Assembly (NCBI RefSeq): GCF_034092375.1
Contig: NZ_CP139302.1
Location: forward strand, 248,001-312,000
Origin: Prochlorococcus sp. MIT 1300
GTDB taxonomy: Bacteria > Cyanobacteriota > Cyanobacteriia > PCC-6307 > Cyanobiaceae
DNA: 64,000 bases
Direction: 5' to 3'
Of this stretch, positions 9,769-18,639 are shown one piece after another. Made by a program: the position numbers and the translations under genes. Each line of letters begins with the position of its first letter. The stretch's first letter is position 1. Below the pieces are notes generated by a model that was not told the origin of the DNA, did not search any database, and saw only the letters and a list, made by a program, of their open reading frames with translations.

Positions 9769-11265
9769 TTATTCATTAGTAGAAGAGATTAGACTTTTAA
9801 GTTGCTCATCAGCCCAATCTTGAACAGTGTAAGATTCAACTGCTTGCGACATAGAATCCATTCGACTTTTTTGTTCATCAACAGGCATTTCAATTGCTTG
9901 TTCTATTGCTTCATCCATTCGCCTGTGCGAGTAAGGGTTTGTGAGGACCGCACCGTCTAATAGTACTGATGCCCCTGTGAATTCAGAAAGAACTAATACT
10001 CCTCCTTTCTTCCTTCTGGCTGCTACATATTCTTTCGCTACAAGGTTAAGGCCATCACGCAATGGTGTAATCCAGCAAACATCTGCCTCTGAGAACCATG
10101 CCACCATTTCTTCATATGGAATTCTATTGGTAGAGAATCTTATTGGAACCCAATCGATTTGGCTGAATCTACCGTTAATTCTCCCAGACATTTCTTCTAT
10201 TGACCTTTGGGTATCTTCGTAAATTTTCATTCCTGATGCGGCGGCGACACACGCAAGCATTAAAACAACCTTGCCATGTATGTCTGGTTTTCGTTCTAGG
10301 AGCCTTTCGAACGCAAGTAATAATTCTTCGTTCCCTTTTGTGTAATCAACCCTACTAGCTGAGAGAATAAGCTTTCTATTCTTTTTCGTTCCCTTTCTAA
10401 TTTCGTCAGCATGTGAACGTACCTCTGAGTCACTAATAAGCTTTTGGATTACGTCGGGTGAAGTTCCAACTGGTGATGAAAGAAGTTTGATATTTCTACC
10501 AGCATGTTTAAGCCATGGTGTTACATCAGGTTCAGTGAGTGCACTTCCTACCGCAATGAATTTTTTGTCTACTGATTGTTTTGGGCCCCTTTTGGCTCCA
10601 ACAAGACAATTAGCTGCTCTAGCAAAATTTTCAGTATACCTAGGGATGTGAAAACCTACTAAGTCACAGGCCAGTAAGCTTTCTATTATTTGTCTCCTCC
10701 AAGGAAGAATCGCAAAAACATCATTTCCTGGAAATGGAGTGTGGTGAAAGAAGGCAATTTTTAAATCGGCTCTTTTTGCTCTGATAAATGCTGGCACTAA
10801 CCATAGGTTGTAATCGTGTACCCATACAGTTGCTCCCTGAGCTGCTTCTATACAAGCAGCTTCTGCAAACCTTTTGTTAACAAGTTCAAATGTCAACCAA
10901 TCGGCGTTGTTGACATCGAAGTATGTTGGAAATGTATGTAATATTGGCCAAAAGCACTCTTTTGATGTGACGTGGTAGAAACTAGTTATCTCATCTTTGA
11001 CTAAGGGGATTCGGTTTAATGTAAATTTATTCGGTTTAACCATTTCGATCCGTTCATTATTAATATTATCAAGAGAATCAACTTCTCTCCATGCGATCCA
11101 CGTTCCATTAGGTCTCAACCTAAATAAATTTCTTAGAGTAGGAATTATTCCATTTGGACTCTTCTGATCAGTCCATATCCTTTTACCATCCTGATCCTTG
11201 CCTTCATCAAAGGGAGTCCTGTGGTAAAGCAATATGAAGGAGCTTTGGCCTGGCTGCGTCTCCAA
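9769..11265 (-). CDS. ggpS: Glucosylglycerol-phosphate synthase (GT20 glycosyltransferase)
   Basis: 498 residues, family GT20, which includes trehalose-6-phosphate synthase OtsA. Motifs include VWVHDYNLWLVPAFIR, FFHHTPFPGNDVF, LLACDLVGFHIPRY, SASRVDYTKGNEELL and the nucleotide-sugar loop PLRDGLNLVAKEYVA. In cyanobacteria GgpS joins ADP-glucose to glycerol 3-phosphate, giving the salt-stress osmolyte glucosylglycerol after dephosphorylation. I prefer GgpS to OtsA because the next four genes form the known ggt uptake partner set. The partner phosphatase is not in the window. The start is TTG at 11265, supported by a GGAGG ribosome-binding site 7 nt upstream. Confidence 0.85.
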   Translation of the reverse strand: METQPGQSSFILLYHRTPFDEGKDQDGKRIWTDQKSPNGIIPTLRNLFRLRPNGTWIAWREVDSLDNINNERIEMVKPNKFTLNRIPLVKDEITSFYHVTSKECFWPILHTFPTYFDVNNADWLTFELVNKRFAEAACIEAAQGATVWVHDYNLWLVPAFIRAKRADLKIAFFHHTPFPGNDVFAILPWRRQIIESLLACDLVGFHIPRYTENFARAANCLVGAKRGPKQSVDKKFIAVGSALTEPDVTPWLKHAGRNIKLLSSPVGTSPDVIQKLISDSEVRSHADEIRKGTKKNRKLILSASRVDYTKGNEELLLAFERLLERKPDIHGKVVLMLACVAAASGMKIYEDTQRSIEEMSGRINGRFSQIDWVPIRFSTNRIPYEEMVAWFSEADVCWITPLRDGLNLVAKEYVAARRKKGGVLVLSEFTGASVLLDGAVLTNPYSHRRMDEAIEQAIEMPVDEQKSRMDSMSQAVESYTVQDWADEQLKSLISSTNE

Positions 11266-11272
11266 TGTTAAG

Positions 11273-11277
11273 CCTCC
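11273..11277 (-). promoter_or_regulatory. Ribosome-binding site of ggpS that fixes a TTG start
   Basis: On the minus strand GGAGG lies 7 nt before TTG at 11265. No ATG or GTG lies nearby in frame. This strong site is unusual in a window where many genes have no visible Shine-Dalgarno sequence. Confidence 0.75.
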
Positions 11278-11351
11278 ATTATGAGATAACAGTTTTCTTA
11301 GGTGGAATCACCACTATACCTATATTTGCTTTAATTGATTGCTTATAACAT

Positions 11352-11903
11352 TTATTGAATTGATAGTTCTTTCAATTTATTGTAAACGTCTAGTGGATGT
11401 TTTCTTGGATTAACATTTTCCCACTTGGCTCTAATAATACCTTTGGGATCAATTAGGTAGGTTTTTCTTGCGGAATATGGAGGGTTCCATGCATCATATT
11501 CTCTACTTATCTTTCCATTTGGATCAGAAAGCAATGTAAAACTAAGTTCAGCACTACTGCAGAACGATTCGTGCTCGTTAAGATTATCGGCACTTATGCC
11601 AGCGATCTCTGTGTTTAACTTTACGAACTTAGGATACAGCATTTCAAATCCCTTGGCTTCTATTGTGCAGCCAGAAGTAAAGTCTTTAGGGTAGAAATAT
11701 AAGATTAACCAGACACCTAAGTGGTTTCTAAGTTGCCAGTTGCTATTTATTTGGCCAGAATTACTTGTGCCTTCTAATTGAAAGTTAGGGGCAATTTCTC
11801 CTATATTAGCTCTGTTAGTTTGGAGTGAATAGGCAGTCTTAGGATATGAAAATAAAGAAGCCATATATATAAAAGATGTTTTAATAAATAACCTTCTATC
11901 CAT
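11352..11903 (-). CDS. PrxQ/BCP-type peroxiredoxin with a twin-arginine signal peptide
   Basis: Thiol peroxidase that reduces H2O2 or organic peroxides. 183 residues. The N-terminus has a Tat-like motif DRRLFIK, a hydrophobic segment (FIYMASLFSY) and a possible cleavage site after TAYS (near residue 26), so the protein should be exported to the periplasm or thylakoid lumen. The catalytic motif FYPKDFTSGCT carries the peroxidatic Cys79. The usual PrxQ resolving cysteine five residues later is replaced by Lys (CTIEAK). Another cysteine, Cys115, lies 36 residues after Cys79, the spacing described for PrxQ proteins that use a helix-3 resolving cysteine. No partner gene is obvious next to it. Confidence 0.88.
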   Translation of the reverse strand: MDRRLFIKTSFIYMASLFSYPKTAYSLQTNRANIGEIAPNFQLEGTSNSGQINSNWQLRNHLGVWLILYFYPKDFTSGCTIEAKGFEMLYPKFVKLNTEIAGISADNLNEHESFCSSAELSFTLLSDPNGKISREYDAWNPPYSARKTYLIDPKGIIRAKWENVNPRKHPLDVYNKLKELSIQ

Positions 11904-11953
11904 TCTCTAATATATAAAGTTAAGAATTAAGTGTGAAGCCCCAAATAAAAGGC

Positions 11954-12190
11954 TTAAATTTTGTTTAGGTCTATTCCTAAGGATTTCGCGTATGGTCCAA
12001 GCCCTTTCTTCTGGATGGTTTTGAGTGCACGTGTTGTTACTTTGAGATTTACCCATTTCTTGCCCTCAGCCCACCAGAGCTTTCTTTGTTGAAGATTTGC
12101 TTGTTGAAGCTTCTTGGTTCGAATATGGGAGTGACTGACGGCCATGCCGTTGTTAGCCCTAGTACCAGTCAGTTGACACACTCTGGACAT
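11954..12190 (-). CDS. rpmB: 50S ribosomal protein L28
   Basis: 78 residues, normal length for cyanobacterial L28. Starts [21 protein letters not shown] and has [19 protein letters not shown], both diagnostic. Structural protein of the large ribosomal subunit. Located 60 bp downstream of htpG's end... in transcription order it follows htpG on the minus strand. ATG start at 12190. Confidence 0.97.
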   Translation of the reverse strand: MSRVCQLTGTRANNGMAVSHSHIRTKKLQQANLQQRKLWWAEGKKWVNLKVTTRALKTIQKKGLGPYAKSLGIDLNKI

Positions 12191-12250
12191 TTCCTAAACC
12201 CTCTAAGGTAATAAGACCCACACAAGGCTACTTTAACAAATCATTCAGCC

Positions 12251-14158
12251 CTATAAGGCTTTCTCAAGTAGTTGGGACATAACGGTTGCCGTGCGCTCCT
12301 GAAAGTTTGCCACCTCATTAGGTTCAAGACCTCCAACGCCAAGCTTCGCCATGTCGTAAATATGTCTAGCCAAATCTTTGGAGAGTCGTTCAGTAGGTGA
12401 AGATCCAGTCGATCCAACTATTACTGAGCCTGCCTTTAGCTTGAGGAGTGCGTTAACTAGGGGATGTGATCGATTGATTAAGAGCACGTGATTCTCTGGC
12501 AGCCCAGGAAGACGTTGCTCCATCAGAGCGCCAATATCATTAATTCTCCTCATTTGTTCTGGTAGAAGAATAATTGCTGGCGGTGAGTCATTACCTTTTA
12601 GAGCCTGTACCTGAATGGTAATCTTTTCGTTAGCTAAAGCATCCTTTAGCAATGTTCTAAGTTGTTCTGAGGATGTCTCTCCTCCTTTATCAGAAATTTC
12701 TGGCTCGTCTGATTTCAACTTCGTATCTATTTCCGAGTCCACCCGTTGAAATTTAAGGTCTTTTTGTTGATCCTCAAGCCATGGTATAAACTGAGAATCT
12801 ATTACTGTATCGGCCGTAAGTACCTCTGAACCTTGAGATTTCCATAGATTGAGTGCAGTCGCTTGAGCTATTGGGTCAGTGCAGTAAATAATTCTTTTTT
12901 GTTCGCTATCAGCCAACCTAGTAATGTAATCACCAATAGTTGTAAATGTCTTTTCATTACCTTTAATCAATCCCAGAGAATCCTTTTCACCATTCTCGGA
13001 TAATGCTGTAGTTTGAAAAAGAACTAGATCCTTAGTTTGATCTGCAAATTTTTGGTCTTCCATCGCCCCTATTTTTATATAAGGGGATACTGAGTCCCAA
13101 AGCTCGGCATATCTATTCGGGTCTTCTTTCTTGATTGACATCAGTTTATCTGCAACTTTCTTCGCTATAAAATTACCAATGGATCTTACTTTTCGATCGG
13201 TCTGTAGAGCGCTCCTACTTACATTTAATGGTATATCTGGAGAATCTATAACGCCTCTTAATGGTACTAGAAACCTTGGTACAACTTCTTTTATGGAGTC
13301 ACTTACAAAAACTTGATTGCAGAATAGTCTGATTTCACCCTTTTCCCAATCCGCTCTTCCGGTAGTTCTGGGGAAATAAAGAATTCCTTGTAAATTATAT
13401 GGATAGTCTGTATTAAGATGAACCCATAATAGAGGATCTCCTTGAAAAGGATATAAATAATTATACAGCTCAATATATTTTTTATCTTCAATGTTCTTTG
13501 GGTTTTGTCGCCACAGCGGATTTTGCTTGTTTACTACTTCACCATTTAAGCAGATCTCAATAGGCATAAAGTCACAGTATTTAGTTATTAGAGTCCGAAT
13601 CCTTGTTGGCTCTATAAATTCTTCTTCTTCTTCTAAAAGGTGAAGGATTATATCTGTACCAATTTCTTCTTTATCACATTCTTCTAATGTAAATTTAGGT
13701 GAACCATCGCATTTCCAATGAACAGCGTTGGCATTTTCAATTGCTGAAAGTGTTTTTATCTCTACCTGTTTGGAGACCATAAAACTAGAATAAAAACCTA
13801 ATCCGAAATGACCAATAATTTCATCGCTATCTTTCTTGTACTTCTGTAAAAATTCTTCGGCACTGGAGAAAGCGACTTGATTTATATACTTCTTTACTTC
13901 ATTCGCACTCATGCCTATTCCATTATCGGAAATGACAATTTGCTTAGTCTCTCTATCGATAGTTATATTAATTTTAGCTGACTCACATTCACTACAATCA
14001 CCTGCCATTGAGGCCATTCTTCTTTTATTAATAGCGTCTAGGCCATTACTTATAAGTTCTCGTAGAAATATTTCATGATCCGAGTAAACGGCCTTTTTAA
14101 TAATAGGAAAAATATTTTCTGTATGAATCTGTATTTCACCTTGTTCGGATACTGGCAT
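12251..14158 (-). CDS. htpG: Hsp90-family chaperone HtpG
   Basis: ATP-dependent chaperone, 635 residues, normal length. The GHKL ATPase motifs are present: FLRELISNGLDA, DNGIGM and GHFGLGFYSSF in the N-terminal domain. RGVIDSPDIPLNVSRSALQ marks the middle domain; the C-terminal dimerization part has no MEEVD tail, as usual in bacteria. It follows the ferredoxin gene after 85 bp on the same strand. The ATG at 14158 gives the standard N-terminus MPVSEQGEIQIHTENIFP. Confidence 0.96.
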   Translation of the reverse strand: MPVSEQGEIQIHTENIFPIIKKAVYSDHEIFLRELISNGLDAINKRRMASMAGDCSECESAKINITIDRETKQIVISDNGIGMSANEVKKYINQVAFSSAEEFLQKYKKDSDEIIGHFGLGFYSSFMVSKQVEIKTLSAIENANAVHWKCDGSPKFTLEECDKEEIGTDIILHLLEEEEEFIEPTRIRTLITKYCDFMPIEICLNGEVVNKQNPLWRQNPKNIEDKKYIELYNYLYPFQGDPLLWVHLNTDYPYNLQGILYFPRTTGRADWEKGEIRLFCNQVFVSDSIKEVVPRFLVPLRGVIDSPDIPLNVSRSALQTDRKVRSIGNFIAKKVADKLMSIKKEDPNRYAELWDSVSPYIKIGAMEDQKFADQTKDLVLFQTTALSENGEKDSLGLIKGNEKTFTTIGDYITRLADSEQKRIIYCTDPIAQATALNLWKSQGSEVLTADTVIDSQFIPWLEDQQKDLKFQRVDSEIDTKLKSDEPEISDKGGETSSEQLRTLLKDALANEKITIQVQALKGNDSPPAIILLPEQMRRINDIGALMEQRLPGLPENHVLLINRSHPLVNALLKLKAGSVIVGSTGSSPTERLSKDLARHIYDMAKLGVGGLEPNEVANFQERTATVMSQLLEKAL

Positions 14159-14243
14159 GGTCTAAGGAACTTTGTAACGACCATAAGGATTTACGGAAGA
14201 TTGCTCAACCGCTAGTGGGGGAGGGGTCCCCGTACCATGAGAG

Positions 14244-14471
14244 TTATTGGGGCTTTTTTTGTAGTTCTTGACGTTCTTCAGGTAAAACTGCACCCTGTAC
14301 AGGACATACTTGAAGACATATCCCACAATCAATACAGGTGCTGAAATCAATCCAGTAATAGTTTGTTCCCTTAGCGTTTTTACTGTTACCTGGTTTGATA
14401 CAGCCAACTGGGCAAGCATCGACGCAGTCACTTACTCCTTCACATACGTCAGAAGAAATAGTATGTGGCAT
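14244..14471 (-). CDS. Ferredoxin with two iron-sulfur cluster motifs
   Basis: 75 residues. The first cysteine set is C10-x5-C16-x3-C20-x3-C24 and the second the classical C46-x2-C49-x2-C52-x3-C56. The first set departs from Cx2Cx2CxxxC, which in seven-iron-type ferredoxins goes with a 3Fe-4S or altered cluster; which form is made cannot be told from sequence. Starts MPHTISSDVCEGVSDCVDAC, close to a bacterial-type ferredoxin conserved in cyanobacteria. Electron carrier in the cytoplasm; the partner is unknown. A different frame across the same bases (14162-14431) is a shadow. Confidence 0.9.
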   Translation of the reverse strand: MPHTISSDVCEGVSDCVDACPVGCIKPGNSKNAKGTNYYWIDFSTCIDCGICLQVCPVQGAVLPEERQELQKKPQ

Positions 14472-14502
14472 GAGTCTCTAACTATGGAATTACTCAATAA
14501 TA

Positions 14503-15684
14503 TTACTTATCGATCCATTCAAGTTGTTTATATCCTCTGACAGCCATACGTTCTTCAGCTTCCTCTTTGTTTAGGCTACTGCTAATATCTACGACTGCCT
14601 GTAGACCTTTACTGTGAAGTACGGCTTGTCTTTCTAATGCCACTTCTAAACTAATGTCTTTGTGGTAGGCAACTAATGTTGTTTGGGGTGATTTAGTCAC
14701 ATTATTGTTTGTATCTGTTATTATTTCTCTTATCTCATCAATTGCAAAACTAAATCCAACTCCGGCAGAAAATTCTCTCTTTGCTCCACAGATTCTTACT
14801 AATTCATCGTACCTTCCACCTCTAGCGATTATGACCGGAGAAGATTTTCCCTGGCATACAATCTGAAAGACAATTCCAGTATATAGTTCAAAGTGTGGTT
14901 GAAATGTAGGGTCTACCTGAATATCAACATTCTGAGCATTGGCCGTAGGTTGAATTAATGTTATTAACCTTTTTAACTCTTCAATAACTATATGATTACC
15001 AAAAAAGCTAGTGAGTTTATCAACCACTTTATTAGAACTGCCTCTACATCCGAGGATTTCTATAAGACTATCCTTGATTTCCTTTTCTATTTCTATATTC
15101 TCTAGTGCAAGTCTGTTGAAATTTATTAAGGCTTTTTTAACCTGAGATTTGTATTCATCACTCACTGAACAAAGAATTAATTCCATCAAACCAGTGTGCC
15201 CAATAAGAACCTTTGTGTTATGAACTTTTTTTAGGTCGAGAGTTTTTAAAGACGCTAATAATAATGAAAGTAATTCCATTTCAGCAGCTATTTCCTTTAC
15301 TCCAAAGAGTTCAACACCGCTCTTAAGGTTTTCTTGAATAGATACTCCTCCTTCCTCTGAAGGTCTGTTTTCGAAAACAGTTCCCGATGCCCAAAGCCTT
15401 AAGGGCCTGGGTTTTTCTGCCAGCCTCGTACAGGCAGCACGGGCAATTGATGCAGTCATCTCCGGACGCAGTCCTAGAGGATCGCTTGAAACAAGACGAA
15501 CAATATCTTCACTAGAGATTGCTCCCCCTGCTTTAAGAGTGTCTAGTCTTTCAACTCTTGGAGGTGAAACTTCTTCATAGCCCCACAACTTATAGACCTC
15601 TGATAAACGTTTTATCAGTTGGTGATTCAACTCCACTTGTTGTGGATTCAGATCTATAGCGCCGGCTGCTGGCTGGAGAGCCAT
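14503..15684 (-). CDS. hisZ: ATP phosphoribosyltransferase regulatory subunit (HisZ)
   Basis: HisRS-like paralogue that pairs with the short catalytic HisG in the first step of histidine synthesis. 393 residues; class II synthetase core with PRVERLDTL, LGLRPEMTASIARA (motif-2-like) and ARGGRYDELV near residue 290. It is shorter than histidyl-tRNA synthetase and has no anticodon-binding domain like that of HisS, which favours HisZ. hisG is not in the window. It ends 31 bp before the ferredoxin start; 21 bp separate it from the upstream phosphatase gene. Confidence 0.88.
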   Translation of the reverse strand: MALQPAAGAIDLNPQQVELNHQLIKRLSEVYKLWGYEEVSPPRVERLDTLKAGGAISSEDIVRLVSSDPLGLRPEMTASIARAACTRLAEKPRPLRLWASGTVFENRPSEEGGVSIQENLKSGVELFGVKEIAAEMELLSLLLASLKTLDLKKVHNTKVLIGHTGLMELILCSVSDEYKSQVKKALINFNRLALENIEIEKEIKDSLIEILGCRGSSNKVVDKLTSFFGNHIVIEELKRLITLIQPTANAQNVDIQVDPTFQPHFELYTGIVFQIVCQGKSSPVIIARGGRYDELVRICGAKREFSAGVGFSFAIDEIREIITDTNNNVTKSPQTTLVAYHKDISLEVALERQAVLHSKGLQAVVDISSSLNKEEAEERMAVRGYKQLEWIDK

Positions 15685-15705
15685 TACTTATTTGCTCCTT
15701 TTATT

Positions 15706-16593
15706 TTACGATCCTATTTCATCGATAGGGATGGCTCTAAAAGCGGAGCTTTCTAATGGTTTAACTAGCTTAAGCTCGTGTTTCAGAGGTTGTTTTAGAA
15801 AAGGATTACAAGCAAGTATCCTGCCTGTTTTTATATCAAAATCTCCTCCTGGATAGTTACCCACGTATCCCCCTGAAAGTTCGACAATTGCAACTCCGGC
15901 AGCGAGATCCCAAGGTGACAAGCCCCTTTCCCAGTAGCCATCCAATTTGCCAGAAGCAACAAATGCTAAATCAACGGCCGCTGCCCCCCCTCTCCTAACA
16001 CCTCTAGTTAGGTTGGTTAACCAAGCAAATTCAGCATAATTATTATCCATTCTTGTATGTCTGTCGTATGCAAAGCCAGTGACAAGAAGAGAATCCTCTA
16101 AGTTAGCGGTCTTGGAGACTTTTATTTGATTTGAGTTGCAAAATGCTCCTATCTCAGGAGCCGCAAAATACGTTTCGTTTAGAAAAGGTATGGAAATTGA
16201 GCCCAATAAAGGAATTTGTTTCCATGTGAGACCTATCGATGTAGCAAAGAAAGGATACCCATGAGCAAAGTTAGTTGTTCCGTCCAGCGGGTCTACACAC
16301 CAGCGAAATGATGTTTCTTGACCAATTGAACCTGTTTCTTCTGCCAAGACTGAGATTTCAGGAGTATTTTCATTTAGATATCTCAAAACCACTTGTTCAG
16401 CCTCGATATCAGCATTTGTCACTAGATCCCCTTTCCGACCCTTATTAGTGACTTTTTCCAAGTTTCCATAATGCTTCATCAATACTTGACCACCAAGCTC
16501 ACTCGCTTTCTTAGCGACATCAAGTAAACGTTCAAGGTCAGATTTCGAGAGAGCAGATTCAATTGATGCCTTCTCACAAAGGGGTTTATCCAT
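15706..16593 (-). CDS. Inositol monophosphatase family protein (SuhB-like)
   Basis: 295 residues. Mg-dependent phosphatase motifs are seen: LAEETG, WCVDPLDGTTNFAHGYPFFA (metal-binding motif A near residue 105) and SPWDLAAGVAIVELSGG (motif B). Family members hydrolyse myo-inositol 1-phosphate, histidinol phosphate or related sugar phosphates. Adjacency to hisZ makes histidinol-phosphate phosphatase worth considering, since that is a known activity of the family, but I cannot choose. ATG at 16593. Confidence 0.85.
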   Translation of the reverse strand: MDKPLCEKASIESALSKSDLERLLDVAKKASELGGQVLMKHYGNLEKVTNKGRKGDLVTNADIEAEQVVLRYLNENTPEISVLAEETGSIGQETSFRWCVDPLDGTTNFAHGYPFFATSIGLTWKQIPLLGSISIPFLNETYFAAPEIGAFCNSNQIKVSKTANLEDSLLVTGFAYDRHTRMDNNYAEFAWLTNLTRGVRRGGAAAVDLAFVASGKLDGYWERGLSPWDLAAGVAIVELSGGYVGNYPGGDFDIKTGRILACNPFLKQPLKHELKLVKPLESSAFRAIPIDEIGS

Positions 16594-16656
16594 TTTTTAG
16601 TGTTCTAAATAGCACATTCTTCCTTATATCTAGGGCATTGTGCTGCTAGATTCAAG

Positions 16657-16668
16657 CTGGCTAGCCAG
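16657..16668. repeat. 12-bp perfect palindrome just upstream of tRNA-Ser
   Basis: CTGGCTAGCCAG is its own reverse complement and ends 5 bp before the first base of the tRNA. It may be chance, a processing or regulatory site, or the remains of an old integration junction. No second copy was noticed in the window. Confidence 0.35.
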
Positions 16669-16673
16669 TCTAT

Positions 16674-16760
16674 GGAGAGGTGGCCGAGTGGTTGAAGGCG
16701 CAGCACTGGAAATGCTGTATAGGGGCAACTCTATCGAGGGTTCGAATCCCTCTCTCTCCG
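16674..16760 (+). tRNA. tRNA-Ser (anticodon GGA)
   Basis: 87-nt class II tRNA. The acceptor stem pairs GGAGAGG (16674-16680) with TCTCTCC (16753-16759), the last pair being G-U; discriminator G at 16760. Anticodon stem CAGCA/TGCTG (16701-16705, 16713-16717) with loop CTGGAAA places GGA at 16708-16710, reading UCC/UCU. There is a long variable arm, and a T-arm GAGGG-TTCGAAT-CCCTC. CCA is not encoded. It is convergent to pstB. Confidence 0.97.
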
Positions 16761-16838
16761 TTGTTAAAAGGTCTCAAATTACTTACTAATACCTTCAAAT
16801 TTTTAAAAGTAGAAAAGATATTAATATCACACAAATTA

Positions 16839-17651
16839 TCAACCAAACTTACCTGATATGTAGTCTTGAGTTGCCTTCTGAGTTGGAGAACTGAAAATTT
16901 TATCTGTATCATTGAATTCTACTAAATAACCAACTTTACCTGTCCCTCCATCCTCTGCTTCTGCATTGTAGAAAGCAGTCATATCACTCACTCTAAGGGC
17001 TTGTTGCATATTGTGAGTAACTATGATGATGGTATATTTCTTTTTTAGTTGATGCATTGTCTCTTCAATTTTTAATGTTGAAATAGGGTCAAGAGCGGAG
17101 CAAGGTTCGTCCATTAGTATTACTTCTGGTTCAATAGCTATTGTTCTTGCTATGCATAGACGTTGTTGTTGCCCTCCAGATAAGGAATAACCACTATCAT
17201 TTAATTTGTCTTTGCATTCGTCCCATACAGCTGCTTGCTTTAAGGATTTCTCAACTAATTCATCCATATTACCTGTATAGCCATTAATCCTTGCTCCAAA
17301 GGCAACATTCTCATAAATGGATTTTGGGAAAGGGTTGGGTTGTTGAAAAACCATACCTATTTTCCTTCTGACTTCGACAGGGTCAACTGTCGAACTGTAT
17401 AAATCTGTTCCGTTAAAGAGTAACCTTCCTCTAAGTCTACATCCGTCTATCAGGTCATTCATTCTATTGATTGATCTAAGGACGGTTGACTTGCCACAAC
17501 CTGATGGACCAATAAATGCTGTAACTTTACCTTCTCTAATATCACAATATATATTTCTTACAGCGTCTGAATTTCCATAACTTATGGTTACATTCTGCAT
17601 GGAAATACATGCACTTGATTTAATTTTTGATTGTTCAGAATTGCTCATCAT
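16839..17651 (-). CDS. pstB: Phosphate ABC transporter ATPase PstB
   Basis: 270 residues. Walker [11 protein letters not shown]-loop [10 protein letters not shown] (the FQQPNPFP form is typical of PstB), signature [10 protein letters not shown], Walker [15 protein letters not shown]-loop VTHNMQQA. Energises high-affinity phosphate uptake through PstC and PstA. Last gene of a pstC-pstA-pstB run, 58 bp after pstA. ATG at 17651, with a second ATG right behind it. Confidence 0.97.
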   Translation of the reverse strand: MMSNSEQSKIKSSACISMQNVTISYGNSDAVRNIYCDIREGKVTAFIGPSGCGKSTVLRSINRMNDLIDGCRLRGRLLFNGTDLYSSTVDPVEVRRKIGMVFQQPNPFPKSIYENVAFGARINGYTGNMDELVEKSLKQAAVWDECKDKLNDSGYSLSGGQQQRLCIARTIAIEPEVILMDEPCSALDPISTLKIEETMHQLKKKYTIIIVTHNMQQALRVSDMTAFYNAEAEDGGTGKVGYLVEFNDTDKIFSSPTQKATQDYISGKFG

Positions 17652-17709
17652 CTAGTCATTATACCTGGATAAAGGCATTGTTCTTCTACGTTCCGATTTC
17701 GTGACATAA

Positions 17710-18630
17710 CTAATTGTTGGAGGCAATCTTTCCTATCCATCTTGAAAGGATATTCATTATCAACAAAAGAATTACAAGTATGAAAGAGGCCGCCCATGCA
17801 AGTGAGTTTTGAGCTTCATAGGGTTCAATTGCAAAGTTAAAGATTAATACTGACAATGAGGCTATTGGATCTAAAAGTGAATTCGGACCATCAGCCCAGT
17901 AGAAGGAGAATAATGCTGTGAAGATTAATGGAGCCGTTTCTCCCGCGGCTCTTGCTAGTGAAAGAACAATTCCTGTTGCAATTGGAGTTATTGCACTCGG
18001 TATTGTTATTTGAGTTATCATCACAAATTTTGAAGAGCCAACTCCTAGGGCAGCTTTCCTTAAATCGTCTGAAACTAATTTAAGTCCTTCGTCAGTAGTT
18101 TTTATTACTGTAGGTAGCATGAGAATAGCTAAAGCCATGCCTCCGGCAACGCCGCTAAAGCTACTGCCGAAGAATATTTTCGTAGATACAATTGTTGCAT
18201 AAACAAATACACCTGCAATTATTGATGGAATCCCTGACAATACATTTGTTCCAAACCTTATAAATCTTGAAAATACACCATTTTTCGAATATTCAGCTAA
18301 ATAGATTCCTGCCCCTACTCCAATTGGCACGGCTATTAATGTAGCCAATGTTGTAACTATAAATGTCCCCTGAATTGCATTACCAATTCCACCAGCATTA
18401 AGCAGGTCATCCCCTGGGGGTTCGGGTAGTTGTGTAAAGATAGATAAGTTAATCTGTGAAGCACCTTTTATAACGACATAAGCAAGAACAAGTACAAGTG
18501 GTAATACAGCTACTATTGAAAAAATAGCTGAGGTAAAGGTAAGGATATTTCCATAGATGTTTCTTGGAAGTTTTGAGTTGAAGTTGAGGTTCGAATTTTT
18601 ATTCATAGCCTTATTTGAATTGATTTGCAT
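17710..18630 (-). CDS. pstA: Phosphate ABC transporter permease PstA
   Basis: 306 residues with six predicted membrane segments and a longer polar N-terminus (about 25 residues). GIGNAIQGTFIVTTLATLIAVPIGVGAGIYLAEY and LRKAALGVGSSKFVMITQITIPSA (the EAA-type loop contacting PstB) are typical of PstA. It lies 9 bp downstream of pstC. Plasma-membrane channel half of the phosphate importer. Confidence 0.95.
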   Translation of the reverse strand: MQINSNKAMNKNSNLNFNSKLPRNIYGNILTFTSAIFSIVAVLPLVLVLAYVVIKGASQINLSIFTQLPEPPGDDLLNAGGIGNAIQGTFIVTTLATLIAVPIGVGAGIYLAEYSKNGVFSRFIRFGTNVLSGIPSIIAGVFVYATIVSTKIFFGSSFSGVAGGMALAILMLPTVIKTTDEGLKLVSDDLRKAALGVGSSKFVMITQITIPSAITPIATGIVLSLARAAGETAPLIFTALFSFYWADGPNSLLDPIASLSVLIFNFAIEPYEAQNSLAWAASFILVILLLIMNILSRWIGKIASNN

Positions 18631-18639
18631 ATGTTTTAG

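Noticed and set aside
14162-14431. 89-codon frame overlapping the ferredoxin gene
   Set aside because: Shadow frame; the ferredoxin frame has the full cysteine motifs and a recognisable family start.
16670-16912. 80-codon minus-strand frame through the tRNA
   Set aside because: It covers tRNA-Ser antisense and the end of pstB; composition is that of a translated tRNA (RGIRTLDRVA is a familiar artefact).
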